Part shown: positions 44,200 to 55,544 of the stretch, in pieces | How the letters are laid out: every line of letters begins with the position of its first letter | How positions within the stretch are numbered: position 1 is the first letter of the stretch | Source: Cupriavidus sp. UYMMa02A | GTDB taxonomy: Bacteria; Pseudomonadota; Gammaproteobacteria; Burkholderiales; Burkholderiaceae | Assembly: GCA_001725945.1 (NCBI GenBank) | Contig: LRMT01000089.1 | Location: forward strand, 1-64,000 | Direction of reading: 5' to 3' | DNA length: 64,000 nt | Notes under the pieces: model-generated | The model's input: the letters and a program-made list of their open reading frames with translations, nothing else | Databases searched by the model: none | Told to the model about the DNA's origin: nothing | Made by a program: the position numbers and the translations under genes

Positions 44200-44655
44200 T
44201 CAGGCCTCACCCTTCGCCCTGACAAGCAACACCGGCACAGGACACTGACGCACAAGGCTTTCGGCCACGCTGCCGAGCAACAACCGGCTCACCCCGTGAC
44301 GGCCATGCGTGCCTAGCACCACAAGTTCGGCAGTACTGTCTTCGACAAGCTGGCGGATCTGGTGTGCGATATCGCCCATCGCCACAATCTCGTCGATCAT
44401 GACGGTCTGACAGCGCACATGCGCGGCCTTTGCCTTTTCCTGCGCCTGGGCTAGCAGGTCTTCGCCGCCCTTGATCAGGCCCGAACGCAGATCAGTCAGG
44501 TCCACATATCCCATGTCGTATTTCAGATAGCCGTTGTCGATCACGTGAACAAGCTGCAGTTCGGCGTCACAGATGACGGCGAGCCCGATCGCGTGGTCCA
44601 GGGCCAAGTCGCTGCAGTGACTACCATCGACCGCCACCAGAATCTTCTTGTACAT
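44200..44655 (-). CDS. Universal stress protein (single domain)
   Basis: UspA fold, 151 residues: ILVAVDGSHCSDLALDHAIGLA at the N-terminus and the ATP-binding GTHGRHGVSRLLLGSVAESLVRQ near the end. Intact. Closely resembles the Usp gene at 45877. Part of the island's Usp cluster. Confidence 0.92.
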   Translation of the reverse strand: MYKKILVAVDGSHCSDLALDHAIGLAVICDAELQLVHVIDNGYLKYDMGYVDLTDLRSGLIKGGEDLLAQAQEKAKAAHVRCQTVMIDEIVAMGDIAHQIRQLVEDSTAELVVLGTHGRHGVSRLLLGSVAESLVRQCPVPVLLVRAKGEA

Positions 44656-44874
44656 GCTGCATCTCCGTCAGGGTTGCTAACCGGAAAAGACCCGTCACCA
44701 GGCTTCTCTGGGCGATATCCACGCTGGCCTTACGATGGCTTCAGGCGTTGTCTGGCTCTGTACGTCGCGCTGCGTCCAGCAGGAACTTGCGCATGGGCGC
44801 TGCCAGCCGCCCGAGCCAGACCGTTGCGACCACAACCCATGCACCGTTTTCCGGCTCGGTGTCGGCCATCTGCG

Positions 44875-45117
44875 TCATGGCCTCGCGCGGCGGATTCCGG
44901 GCGGAGGACGATATTGCCTCACTGACCGGCAAGACACCGGTGCCAGCCCTGGTGCTGAAGCGACCAGATAGCGAATGGAACTGGGATCCGCATGGCCGAT
45001 CGCGAGCAATCCAACCAGCGTTGCATGAAAGTCCTGTGCCAGCCGGACGGCGATGTGCAGCCGCTGGTGCGTGCGGCGACTGGCATCCAGGTGAACCAGG
45101 ATGGTGGCGTAGTCCAT
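44875..45117 (-). pseudogene. Truncated universal stress protein
   Basis: ATG 45117 follows CGGAGG. The first 50 residues (MDYATILVHLDASRRTHQRL, then LAQDFHATLVGLLAIG) match the start of the tandem Usp at 46412-47247 (MNYSSILVHLDRSRHTTTRL). After that the similarity ends and the frame stops at residue 80. The G-2x-G-9x-G(S/T) nucleotide motif is missing, so this is a real truncation rather than a frame error. Confidence 0.65.
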
Positions 45118-45242
45118 TAGCAGCCTCCGTTGCGCGGTGTGATACATCAGCATCTGCAATGTAGGTCGCAGCGCATCCGCGCAGTTGTCGCACGTCAAGA
45201 CTCGCGATGGTGGCCGCCACCGAACCCGGACGCCCGTCCGGC

Positions 45243-45256
45243 TTGATACGCGTCAA
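45243..45256. promoter_or_regulatory. FNR/FixK-type site upstream of the DUF1488 gene
   Basis: TTGAT-ACGC-GTCAA, a full match to the TTGAT-N4-(A/G)TCAA pattern. Its centre is 99.5 bases before the start codon at 45349, the same distance as the site upstream of doxX. Confidence 0.7.
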
Positions 45257-45348
45257 GTCCTGCTCCGCCGCGGCATCTAGCCTTCAGGTATCGGACTCCG
45301 CGACAAGCGGAGCGGCCACGATCCACCGCAATTGAGCAGGCTGCCGCC

Positions 45349-45627
45349 ATGAGCCAGATTCTTTTTCCCGATGCCGTACCGGCTTATTGTCCTGCGGGGC
45401 CCAGCTTGCAGTGCCCGGCACAGATTGACGGCGCCGCCGCCACCTTCGAGATCACGGCGGAGGCGCTGGAAGACCATTTCGGCGCACGGTCGTATCTCTA
45501 TGAAGATCTGGCTTCCGCCTTCTCGTCTCATCGCAAGGCCATCGAGAACGTCGCCCGCAACATGTTCGAGATGACTGGCGCACATTGCATCGTCCTGCAT
45601 AGTGGCCATTTCCGGTTTTCCGCCTAG
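45349..45627 (+). CDS. DUF1488 family protein
   Basis: 92 residues, intact. Core ATFEITAEALEDHFGA and SHRKAIENVARNMFE are typical of DUF1488, small alpha/beta proteins of unknown function that are common near stress genes. The FNR-type site upstream suggests induction when oxygen is low (inference). Confidence 0.8.
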   Translation: MSQILFPDAVPAYCPAGPSLQCPAQIDGAAATFEITAEALEDHFGARSYLYEDLASAFSSHRKAIENVARNMFEMTGAHCIVLHSGHFRFSA

Positions 45628-45876
45628 GGCCAATGCTGGCTCGCCGATCGCCATGCACCACGATGCAGAAGATGTGCACGGCCCCGCGCAGATCGGCCCA
45701 ATGCAGCGCGGCGCGCCGGCAGCCGCGGCGCCAGCTCGCGCGATGACATCCGCCGTGCCGGTTTCCCTGGCCTTGGCCCGCGACGGCGCCATGGACGCTT
45801 TCGCTGTAACCGCCTGCGGGCGCGGCGCACTGTGCCCGCGCCCACGGCCGCGGGCGCCGAGGCGCCCGAACCGGAA

Positions 45877-46320
45877 TCAGGACGCCGCACCGCCATGTCC
45901 GCCTGCCTTGACCAGCAATACGGGCAAGCTGCCGTGGCGCAGCAGGCTTTCCGCGACGCTTCCCATCAATACCCGACCGATACCCGAGCGGCCATGCGTA
46001 CCGGCTACCACGATCTGGGCGCCACGCTCTTGTGCAATCTCCTGAAGCTGCTTGCCGAGATCGCCGAGCGCGAGGATCTGGTCGACCAGGATTACCTGGC
46101 TGCGCACTTGCTTCGACTCCGCTTTTGCCTGCGCCTCGGCCAGGAGCCGGTGCCCAGCACGGACCAGGCCCGCACGCACGTCCGGCTCTTCGTATCCGCC
46201 ATCGACGATATGCACGATGTCCAGCTCCGCACCGCTCGCCGCGGCCAGACCAATGGCTTGCGCCAGTCCGAGATCGCTGCAGGGACTTCCGTCTATCGCC
46301 ACCAGAATCCTCGTGTACAT
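45877..46320 (-). CDS. Universal stress protein (single domain)
   Basis: 147 residues: ILVAIDGSPCSDLGLAQAIGLA, a central Lys/Glu-rich helix, and GTHGRSGIGRVLMGSVAESLLRHG with the ATP-binding glycines. Intact frame. Similar to the protein at 44200. Confidence 0.92.
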   Translation of the reverse strand: MYTRILVAIDGSPCSDLGLAQAIGLAAASGAELDIVHIVDGGYEEPDVRAGLVRAGHRLLAEAQAKAESKQVRSQVILVDQILALGDLGKQLQEIAQERGAQIVVAGTHGRSGIGRVLMGSVAESLLRHGSLPVLLVKAGGHGGAAS

Positions 46321-46411
46321 TTGTCTTCTCCTGCTGCATGCCTGGACCGAAAGGCGCCATCACCGGGACATCGGCGATTCACGGTTCGTCACCGGCGTGC
46401 CGATCCGAATT

Positions 46412-47247
46412 TCAATGCGAGAACAATACGGGCACCGTCATTGACGACAGCAACGTGCGGGTGACGCCGCCGAGCACAAGCTCGCGCATGCGCCCATGGC
46501 CGTAGGCCCCCATCACGATCAGGTCGGCGTCGAAGTCGGCGGCACGTGACAACAGCAGTTCCCCGATGGTCAGGTCGGAACCGCCCGGGCCGTGCTCGAC
46601 CTCCGCCGTCACGCCGTGTCGCTCCAGGACGCGCACCGCATGGGCGACCGGCGTGGCGTCCGGACGTGCTTCCTTGGCCGCAGTCTGGGCGCACAGTATG
46701 CGTGCCGCCGCTCCGCCAATGAGCGGCAGCGCGTCATGCAGAGCCCGTGCTGCTTCGCGGCTGCCATTCCATGCCACCATTACCCGCGCGCTGTTTCCTT
46801 GAACTGCCCGTCACACGGCACGACGAGCACCGGACGTCCGCTTTCCAACAGCAACGCTTCGAGAACCTGGGTAGCAAGCGGGCCTTCTTCGCCATTGGCG
46901 TCATACTGGCCAGCGACGATCAGGCCGGCTTCGCGCGCCTCACGCAGCACCGTGGACAACACATCGTGCTCGGCTGCCCGCCATTCCACGCCCGCACCAA
47001 GCGCCTTTGTCATTTCCTGGAACCGATGTCGGATACGTTCCCCGACCAACTGGCGCCGCTGCCTGTCCCTTTCGATATAGTCGGCGGCGTTGTCCATCAG
47101 GTAGAACCATGCGGGATCGGGAATGAAGCTGCCCAGGAGGCCGATCAACGGACAATCATGGGAGCTCGCCAGTTGGGTCGCCAGCGCCAGCCGAGTCGTC
47201 GTATGCCTGCTGCGGTCCAGATGGACCAGAATGCTGCTGTAGTTCAT
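46412..47247 (-). CDS. Tandem-domain universal stress protein
   Basis: Two Usp domains in 278 residues. Domain 1 begins MNYSSILVHLDRSRHTTTRL; domain 2 begins VMVAWNGSREAARAL and ends with GAYGHGRMRELVLGGVTRTLL. A frame change near 46792 (a C pair reduced to one) splits the domains; the join CDGQFKETAR-RVMVAWNG is normal for the family. Start overlaps the upstream Usp fragment's stop by four bases (ATGA). Confidence 0.88.
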
Positions 47248-47639
47248 GCTCGCTCCTTATCCTGAGCTTCAAACGGATCGGTGCTTCTGCCGGGCTCGTT
47301 CCGCACCAGCAGGACCGGCAGATTGGTTTGCATCGTGGCGCCACGCGCAACGCTGCCCATGATCAGACGGCGCGCGCATGGCGGCCATGCGTGCCCATCA
47401 CGATCAGGTCCGCTGGCAAGGAGGCAGCTTCCCTCGTGATGGTCGTTGCGATGTCGTCCTCAATCATGGTCGCCGAAGTCCAGACGGCAAGTGAGGAGCA
47501 TGACGTCCGCATGGCTTGCGCCGCAAACAGCGGAGATGGGCGCATCCATGGTGGCTTCGCAACGTGCGAACCAGTGAACGAGGGGTCCGAACAGGAACAG
47601 GTGCCGGTCGGTCAGTGGAAGTCGGGACGTTTTGTGCAT
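47244..47639 (-). pseudogene. Decayed universal stress protein
   Basis: The 3' half is recognisable: IEDDIATTITREAASLPADL, then IVMGTHGRHARA, RRLIMGSVARGAT, LPVLLVRNEPG. Two frame changes lie inside it (near 47470 and 47370). The 5' part from ATG 47639 (AAGGA upstream) does not resemble the UspA first strand and helix. The stop overlaps the next Usp start. Probably a real pseudogene with read errors on top. Confidence 0.55.
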
Positions 47640-47722
47640 GCGGAGATCCTTTTTGGATCGGAGCATGAGCCAGGCCAGACCGTTCGCTCACGGTAAATTT
47701 AGGCATCCGCGTGGAGGTCGGG

Positions 47723-47736
47723 TTGACAAGCGTCAA
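47723..47736. promoter_or_regulatory. FNR/FixK-type palindrome
   Basis: TTGAC-AAGC-GTCAA inside the longer near-palindrome AGGTTGAC-AAGC-GTCAACCT. Its centre is 90.5 bases upstream of ATG 47639 on the minus strand. Confidence 0.6.
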
Positions 47737-47808
47737 CCTGCTCCCGGTTCCCAGACGCAGAACTCGCTGGCGAGTACAAACGTGGGCCCATCATCAGTGT
47801 TTTGAGCT

Positions 47809-47880
47809 TCAGTGTGAAAACAGCACCGGAACCGTCATCGACGAAAGCAACGCACGTGTGACTCCGCCCAGGACGTTATG
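47809..47880 (-). pseudogene. 3' remnant of a tandem-type universal stress protein
   Basis: Reads VLGGVTRALLSSMTVPVLFSH and a stop, nearly identical to the last residues of the Usp at 46412 (VLGGVTRTLLSSM...). Nothing Usp-like precedes it, so only the last 20-odd codons of a duplicated gene remain. Confidence 0.7.
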
Positions 47881-48005
47881 CCAACACCCAGCGTAGAGGG
47901 CTGAACCGGCGTACGCAAGCGTACGATGCGATCCCGTCACTTCGATACGGGAAAAAAGCCGCTCCCCATGGGGTCGTCCACGTTGCACCATCCATCCACC
48001 GTACT

Positions 48006-48019
48006 TTGATCTACAGCAA
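48006..48019. promoter_or_regulatory. FNR-type site upstream of doxX
   Basis: TTGAT-CTAC-AGCAA, nine of ten positions of the FNR consensus. Its centre is 99.5 bases before ATG 48112. Confidence 0.55.
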
Positions 48020-48111
48020 CCGGGCCTGCAACCGAAGTCATAGGCTGAATCCAGAGTCGAAGCGTTGCGCAGGCGCGCTCCCTCTCGCCCTATCCATTCC
48101 GGAGCATTGTC

Positions 48112-48529
48112 ATGACCACGGCCACCATTTCCGTCACGACCACGACAGTTGCGCGCCTGTACTCCGTCGGCCGTGCGCTGCTTGGTTCCCTTTTTCTGAT
48201 TTCAGGGCTAATGAAGATGGGCAGTTTCGCCGGATATTCAGCCTGGATTGCAAGTGCTGAACTGCCGATGCCGAGCCTGTTGCTGGTGCTGGTCATGACG
48301 ATCGAGATCGCGGGCGGATTGACCCTCATTTCCGGTTGGAACGCAAATGGGGGGCTCTGCTTCTCGCGATGTTTTTGGTGCCAACCACCCTGATCTTCCA
48401 CGCTTCTGGCGCGCCGATCTCGCCGATTCCTGGAATCAGCTCAACCACATTCTGAAGAACATCGCGATCCTGGGCGGGATGCTTGTCGTCTTCGCGATCG
48501 AGACATCACGCGGGCGTGAGCCGAAGTAA
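48112..48529 (+). CDS. DoxX family membrane protein
   Basis: 139 residues after restoring two T's (near 48345 and 48408). Four membrane helices; family landmarks are RALLGSLFLISGLMKMGSF, EIAGGLTLISGW and NHILKNIAILGGMLVVF. DoxX proteins are linked to thiosulfate:quinone oxidoreductase or redox stress; the specific role here is unknown. An FNR-type site lies upstream. Confidence 0.85.
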
Positions 48530-48542
48530 CCGGAGGAACGCG

Positions 48543-49783
48543 ATGAGCATCAGCCGAAGTCTTGGATCGAAGCAAACGCAGGCTCATCCGGTTCCACCGA
48601 CGATGTTCTGCGAAATCGGGAGAACTTTTCCCTGGTCCTCGGTGGGCCACTTTATCAATTGATGCGTCGCGCCCATTTGTCCGATGATGCATTGCTTCTC
48701 GTGCGGCAACGCATTCTCTTCATCTCGCTCTTCGCTTGGTTGCCGTTGCTGATGTTGTCTGCCTTCGAGGGGAACTTATTCAGCAAGGCTACGACGGTAC
48801 CGTTCCTGATGGATATGGAGGTTCATCTCCGATTTCTCGTGGCAGTGCCCTTGCTGGTGGCCGCCGAACTCGTCGTACACCGGCGCTTGCGTGGCATCGG
48901 CCGCGCATTCATCGAACGGAATCTGATTCCCGACGCCGCGATGAGCCAATTCGACGAGGCCCTCGGCGCCGCATTCCGGCTGCGCAACTCAGTAGTCGGC
49001 GAATTGCTGTTGATCGCTGTCGTCTATGGAGTCGGCATCCTGATCGTCTGGCGTCATTACACCGGCCTCCAGACGGCCACGTGGTACGCAACGCCCGCTG
49101 ACGGCGGTTCACGGCTCTCGCTGGCGGGTATCTGGTACGGTTATGTGAGCCTGCCGCTGTTCCAGTTCCTGCTGGTTCGCTGGTATTTCCGGCTATTCAT
49201 CTGGATGCGTTTTCTCTGGCAGGTATCGCGCATCAAGCTGAGCCTGATCCCAACGCATCCGGATCGCGTTGGCGGCCTCGGCTTTCTTGCCAATACCGTC
49301 TACGCCTTCGCGCTCCTGCTGACGGCGCATGGGGTCATGCTTGCGTCAAATCTCGGCAACCGCATCTTTTTCCTCCAGGCTGCGCTACCGGATTACAAAA
49401 TGGAAATTGGCGCAATGATGATCTTTCTGCTGGGCATAGTTGTCGGCCCGTTGCTGGTGTTCTCGCCGCAGCTTGCCCAGGCGAAGCGCACGGGACTGAA
49501 CGAGTATGGGACGCTGGCGGAACGCTATGTGCGGGAGTTTGACAACAAATGGCTGCGTGGATGCGCACCAGTCGACGAACCGTTGGTGGGCAGCGGTGAC
49601 ATCCAGTCGCTTGCCGATCTTGGCAACAGTTTCGAGGTGGTACGCGGCATGCGGATTGCGCCCGTCACCAGGGATGCCATCGTGCAGCTTGCCGTGGCCG
49701 TACTCATTCCAATTGTGCCCCTGGCGCTCACCATGATGCCTCTCGAAGAACTGGTTAAGCATCTGTTCGGGCTCTTGTTCTAA
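48543..49783 (+). CDS. Multi-pass membrane protein of unknown function
   Basis: 413 residues from ATG 48543, which follows GGAGGAAC. One G is missing near 48589; after correction the N-terminus runs into ENFSLVLGGPLYQLMRRAHL. Several hydrophobic segments (FISLFAWLPLLMLSAF; GELLLIAVVYGVGILIVW; MMIFLLGIVVGPLLVF; LAVAVLIPIVPLALTM), with a conserved PTHPDRVGGLGFL loop. It begins 14 bases after doxX, so likely one operon. No named family recalled. Confidence 0.75.
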
Positions 49784-49870
49784 GAAGTTCTATCAAAATG
49801 ACTTCCTTAGGTGGCGCCAGCAAATAATGTAGCAAGCCATTTTCCCCATTCGGCCAGGGAAGGACACGCC

Positions 49871-50862
49871 ATGAACGCTACGATGCGCGCAATGGTTTTC
49901 GACGGGGGGAGCCCAATCCTCGCGGAACGCCTGGTGAAAGTACCAGTCCCGGGAGCGGGTGAAGTGCGAATCCGTGTGGCGGCGTGCGGCGTGTGCCGTA
50001 CGGACCTGCATGTGGTTGATGGAGAACTCTCCTCGCCCAAGCCCTCGCTGATTCCAGGCCATGAAATCGTTGGTCGCATCGATGCGGTCGGCGCCGGTGT
50101 AGTTGGACTGTCAATCGGAGAGCGGGTCGGCGTGCCGTGGCTGGGACACACCTGCGGGCAGTGCTCCTACTGCCTGAGCGGGCGGGAGAACCTCTGCGAC
50201 GCCCCCCAGTTCCACGGCTATACGCGTGATGGCGGGTACGCCGAGTACGTGGTCGCCGATGCCAGCTATTGTTTTCACATTCCTGATACGTACGATGACG
50301 AGCATGCCGCGCCTTTGCTCTGCGCCGGCCTGATCGGCTTTCGGACACTGCACTCGGCCGGGGATGCACAGCGTATCGGCATCTACGGATTTGGCGCCGC
50401 CGCGCATATCGTGACGCAGATCGCGGTGGCACAAGGGCGGACCGTTTACGCCTTCACGCGCCCTGGGGACCGCGCCGCCCAGAGCCTGGCCACCGATGTC
50501 GGCGCAGCCTGGGCTGGCAGCAGCCAGGACAAGGCCCCCACACTCTGGATGCTGCCTTGATTTTCGCCTCCGACGGCGCTTGTGCCTACGGCGCTGGCGG
50601 CTGTCGACAAGGCGGCACGGTTGTTTGCGGTGGCATCCATATGAGCGACATCCCGTCCTTTCCGTATCGCCAGCTATGGGAAGAACGGCGGATCGTCTCC
50701 GTGGCAAACCTGACTCGTGCCGACGGTCACGGCCTGATGGAAGCCGCAGCCAAGTGGCCATTGCATATTCGTACCACGCCCTATCCTCTTTCTAGTGCCA
50801 ATGTCGCTTTGGATGACTTGCGCGCCGGCCGATTGGCTGGGGCGGCGGTCCTTCTCATTTAA
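49871..50862 (+). CDS. Zinc-dependent alcohol dehydrogenase (MDR family)
   Basis: 330 residues after restoring one base near 50560. Catalytic zinc site CGVCRTDLHV and PGHEIVGR; structural zinc cysteines in CGQCSYCLSGRENLC; Rossmann turn GIYGFGAAAHIV. Catalysis would reoxidise NAD(P)H by reducing an aldehyde, fitting an oxygen-limited context. ATG 49871 follows GGAAGGA. Confidence 0.88.
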
Positions 50863-51264
50863 GGCCGCGGCGTCTCTCACACGGGCAGTAACAAAGGTCC
50901 GATACCTCCTCGCTTTGCTGCCCTCTGGTCGACGTGCACAGCGAAAGCGGACTTCGCGCTCCTTCTCGATGCTCACCAAACCCCCACCATCCACAAACCA
51001 GCCACCGACTGCATTTTCGGGGCCGTCGCACCGCAGCCTCATAGAGGCGCTCCGGCAATTAGGACAATTGAGACCTGACGGCCCGCTCATTTTTCGAGCC
51101 GCCACCAATCGTCGATGTTGAGGATGCCCCTCCGCAATCCGATTCGACCGACGACAGAATTCCTACCAACCGTAGAGGAATGCGCATACCCATTCCTACT
51201 GGACGGAGGAAGAGGAGTCGGACGCAGAAGCCTATCCTGACGCAAACTACGCGAGGAGACTCCT
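50863..51264. other. Intergenic stretch without a supported gene
   Basis: 402 bases following the alcohol dehydrogenase gene. Open frames on both strands lack ribosome sites and family resemblance. Nothing further seen. Confidence 0.4.
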
Positions 51265-51384
51265 GTGAATCGACGCCACTTCACGTTAAGCGCAGCCGCC
51301 GGCCTATTGGCACCATCATTCTCCGCAGCAGCGCAGCCGGCTGCAAACACGATGCAGGGACCGGCAAGCGCAATTGCGACTTGA
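51265..51384 (+). pseudogene. Orphan signal-peptide fragment
   Basis: GTG 51265 follows GCGAGGAG. It encodes MNRRHFTLSAAAGLLAPSFS and then AAAQ, a clear exported leader with a twin-arginine-like start, and stops at residue 39, five bases from the end of the convergent oxidase fragment. The rest of the gene is missing, so the point near 51350-51384 is a rearrangement join. Confidence 0.55.
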
Positions 51385-51388
51385 ACGA

Positions 51389-51986
51389 TCAGTTCGTGGG
51401 CATGAGGGGAAGCACCTTGCCCGGGTTCATCAGGTTGGCAGGGTCCAGGGCACGTTTAACGCGCCATGCGAGTTTCAATTCAACCTCGCTACGTACGTGG
51501 AGCAACTCGTCTCGTTTGGCGATGCCGACGCCATGCTCCGCGGAAATCGACGTCAAGCTCCATTGCGGCGTCATCGACAAGCTTCGTAATCGCAGCTCCG
51601 TGCCGGGCGAGGTAGTCCTCGGGTGTCATGTCCGCGGGACGCAGAGGATTGAAGTGGACATTGCCGTCACCAACATGGCCATAGACGACCATACGCGTCG
51701 ACGGCGCGACGGCCATCACTTTTGCCGAGGTCTCGCGGATGAAACTTGGGATGCTCGAGAGCGGCACCGAGATATCGCAACGCACGCTGCCACGCGTACG
51801 GGTCTGTTGGCAGCAGTACGCCACCACAGCACTCACCTCGGCCGTCGACGACGGCCTGACCACCGCGAGGGCTTGACCACGGAAAACTCCTCGATAGTCG
51901 GTGGCGAAGGACTGGGTGTCCTCGCCGACCAGTACGTTGGTCGGGCCGACGATTGAAATGAGATCGGTCACGTGGTGGTTCGACAT
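51389..51986 (-). pseudogene. FAD-linked oxidase (GlcD type) with a large internal deletion
   Basis: Residues 1-66 are the start of an FAD_binding_4 protein (DLISIVGPTNVLVGEDTQSF, then VRPSSTAEVSAVVAYC). The sequence then jumps in frame, near 51795, to the C-terminal cap domain (VRCDISVPLSSIPSFI, VYGHVGDGNVHFNPLRP, ISAEHGVGIAKRDEL). About 260 residues, including most of the FAD-binding domain, are absent; such proteins are normally about 470 long. A further frame change lies near 51545. It cannot be a working oxidase as sequenced. Confidence 0.75.
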
Positions 51987-52130
51987 GCGGGCTCCGACGG
52001 TGAGATGGTTCTCGTACGCCGCAGAGGTCTGCACTGAGCCGCCCGGCACAATCCGAAGCATATGGGCCGGCATGCCGTCCGCCTATGTACGTTTCATAGG
52101 AAAAATGACGGGGATTTTCAAAGCTCTACA

Positions 52131-52213
52131 TACGATCTTGATGCCTTTCGCAATCAGCGCGATCGCGGCAATCAGGATGATCAGCGGCAACAGGCCAAGC
52201 TGAAAGACTCCAT
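52131..52213 (-). pseudogene. 5' remnant of the native slipin (SPFH) gene
   Basis: ATG 52213 follows GCAGGG. With one G restored it reads MESFSLGLLPLIILIAAIAL, then IAKGIKIV, the membrane anchor of a slipin (compare LIPLLILLAAIILLAKG at 33114). After codon 28 the similarity ends abruptly and a stop follows. It lies directly after nfeD, the expected position. Its 3' end is at 32915-33000. Confidence 0.75.
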
Positions 52214-52284
52214 GTAAGACCCTGCGGAGCGTTGACGACAAACGACGACAACGCCGCGCCGCCAGGGCGTGGCAACATCGGGAA

Positions 52285-52710
52285 TCAGCGCGGCAGGACG
52301 ATCAGCGTCGAACCACGGATTTCGACAATGCGGAAGCGCCCTGGCGCGGCATCGGCACCAGGCGCAAGCTCGACGGTCCAGTCCGCGCCACGGTACGGCA
52401 CGCGGGCACGGCGATACGTATCCCACGCCGGCACTTCAAGTTCCTGGCCGATATCGAGATTGACGTTCGGGTCGGCCGCCGCGTTGCCCCTGCGCAGCCG
52501 GCCGAAGCGTGTACGGCGCAGCAGGACAATGGCGACCACGGCAACCAGCGCTGCCACCAGCGTCTGCGCCGGCGGTTCCGACCCCGACAGCGCCGCGACG
52601 CCACCAGCGGCGAGCCCGACCGCAATCATCAGCAGATAGAACGTTCCGGTCGCCAGCTCGGCGATCACGAGCACGACCACGGCGACGAACCACAGGTAGT
52701 GCGATGCCAT
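52285..52710 (-). CDS. NfeD-like membrane protein
   Basis: 141 residues: two or three membrane helices (LWFVAVVVLVIAELATGTFY; LVAALVAVVAIVLL), then a C-terminal OB-fold (VNLDIGQELEVPAW, YRGADWTVELAPG). NfeD proteins are normally encoded next to and act with a slipin; here the slipin downstream is broken. ATG 52710 is the natural start. Intact. Confidence 0.87.
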   Translation of the reverse strand: MASHYLWFVAVVVLVIAELATGTFYLLMIAVGLAAGGVAALSGSEPPAQTLVAALVAVVAIVLLRRTRFGRLRRGNAAADPNVNLDIGQELEVPAWDTYRRARVPYRGADWTVELAPGADAAPGRFRIVEIRGSTLIVLPR

Positions 52711-52770
52711 CTGTCCCCTTCCCCCGGCCAGGCCGGACATCCGTCTTCGAATGCGGCAGGCAAAGAAAAA

Positions 52771-52800
52771 CCCCCGCAACGCCAGTGGCGCCTGCGGGGG
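52771..52800 (-). terminator. Terminator after ppsA
   Basis: CCCCCGCA-A-CGCC / GGCG-CC-TGCGGGGG hairpin with a 3-base loop, followed on the minus strand by TTTTTC, 84 bases past the ppsA stop. Confidence 0.88.
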
Positions 52801-52883
52801 CCCTTGTTCACACCTGCCGCAGGGCCGGTGCTACCCGGCGCATCGCGGCGCCGGAAGTCCTCGTTATTGTGACGTCAAATACA

Positions 52884-55266
<2,383 letters not shown>

Positions 55267-55544
55267 GAAAGCCTCAAAACAAAGTAAGAAAACTGGCGCG
55301 GGTGTCCGGTATGTTCTTGATGTTCTGTTCCCGAACGGATCGCTTGGCTAAACAACCCCGCACTTCTGAGGGGAATTGCGTCTTGTGGCTCTCGTCTCGC
55401 AGCGCACATTGTCGACAACTCCGCACGGCATAACCGCACAGGCAAAAGACCCGCAGAATTGCTTAGCGAAAAGATCGCCGCTATTCTACCGTGCTGCGCC
55501 GCACTTTTCTGCGGAACGTTGAATCTAATTTATTCTGCTCGCCC

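Larger units (their letters stand above)
33001..52130. mobile_element. Putative 19-kb genomic island replacing the middle of the slipin gene
   Basis: Everything between the two ends of the native slipin gene. In related genomes I expect smpB, slipin, nfeD and ppsA to be adjacent (inference from the order of the flanks). The block carries regulators, stress proteins, PHB depolymerase, alcohol dehydrogenase and several gene fragments. No integrase, transposase or terminal repeat is visible, so the mechanism of entry is unknown; recombination or a decayed element are both possible. Base composition at the left end (33.06-34.1 kb) is clearly more AT-rich than the flanks. Confidence 0.65.

Noticed and set aside
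45624-45896. Candidate Usp fragment upstream of the DUF1488 stop region
   Set aside because: Arg/Ala-rich with no UspA motif; no similarity to the true Usp genes.
50674-51108. Minus-strand frame with a CPNC motif
   Set aside because: Only one cysteine pair, overlaps the alcohol dehydrogenase end, no ribosome site.
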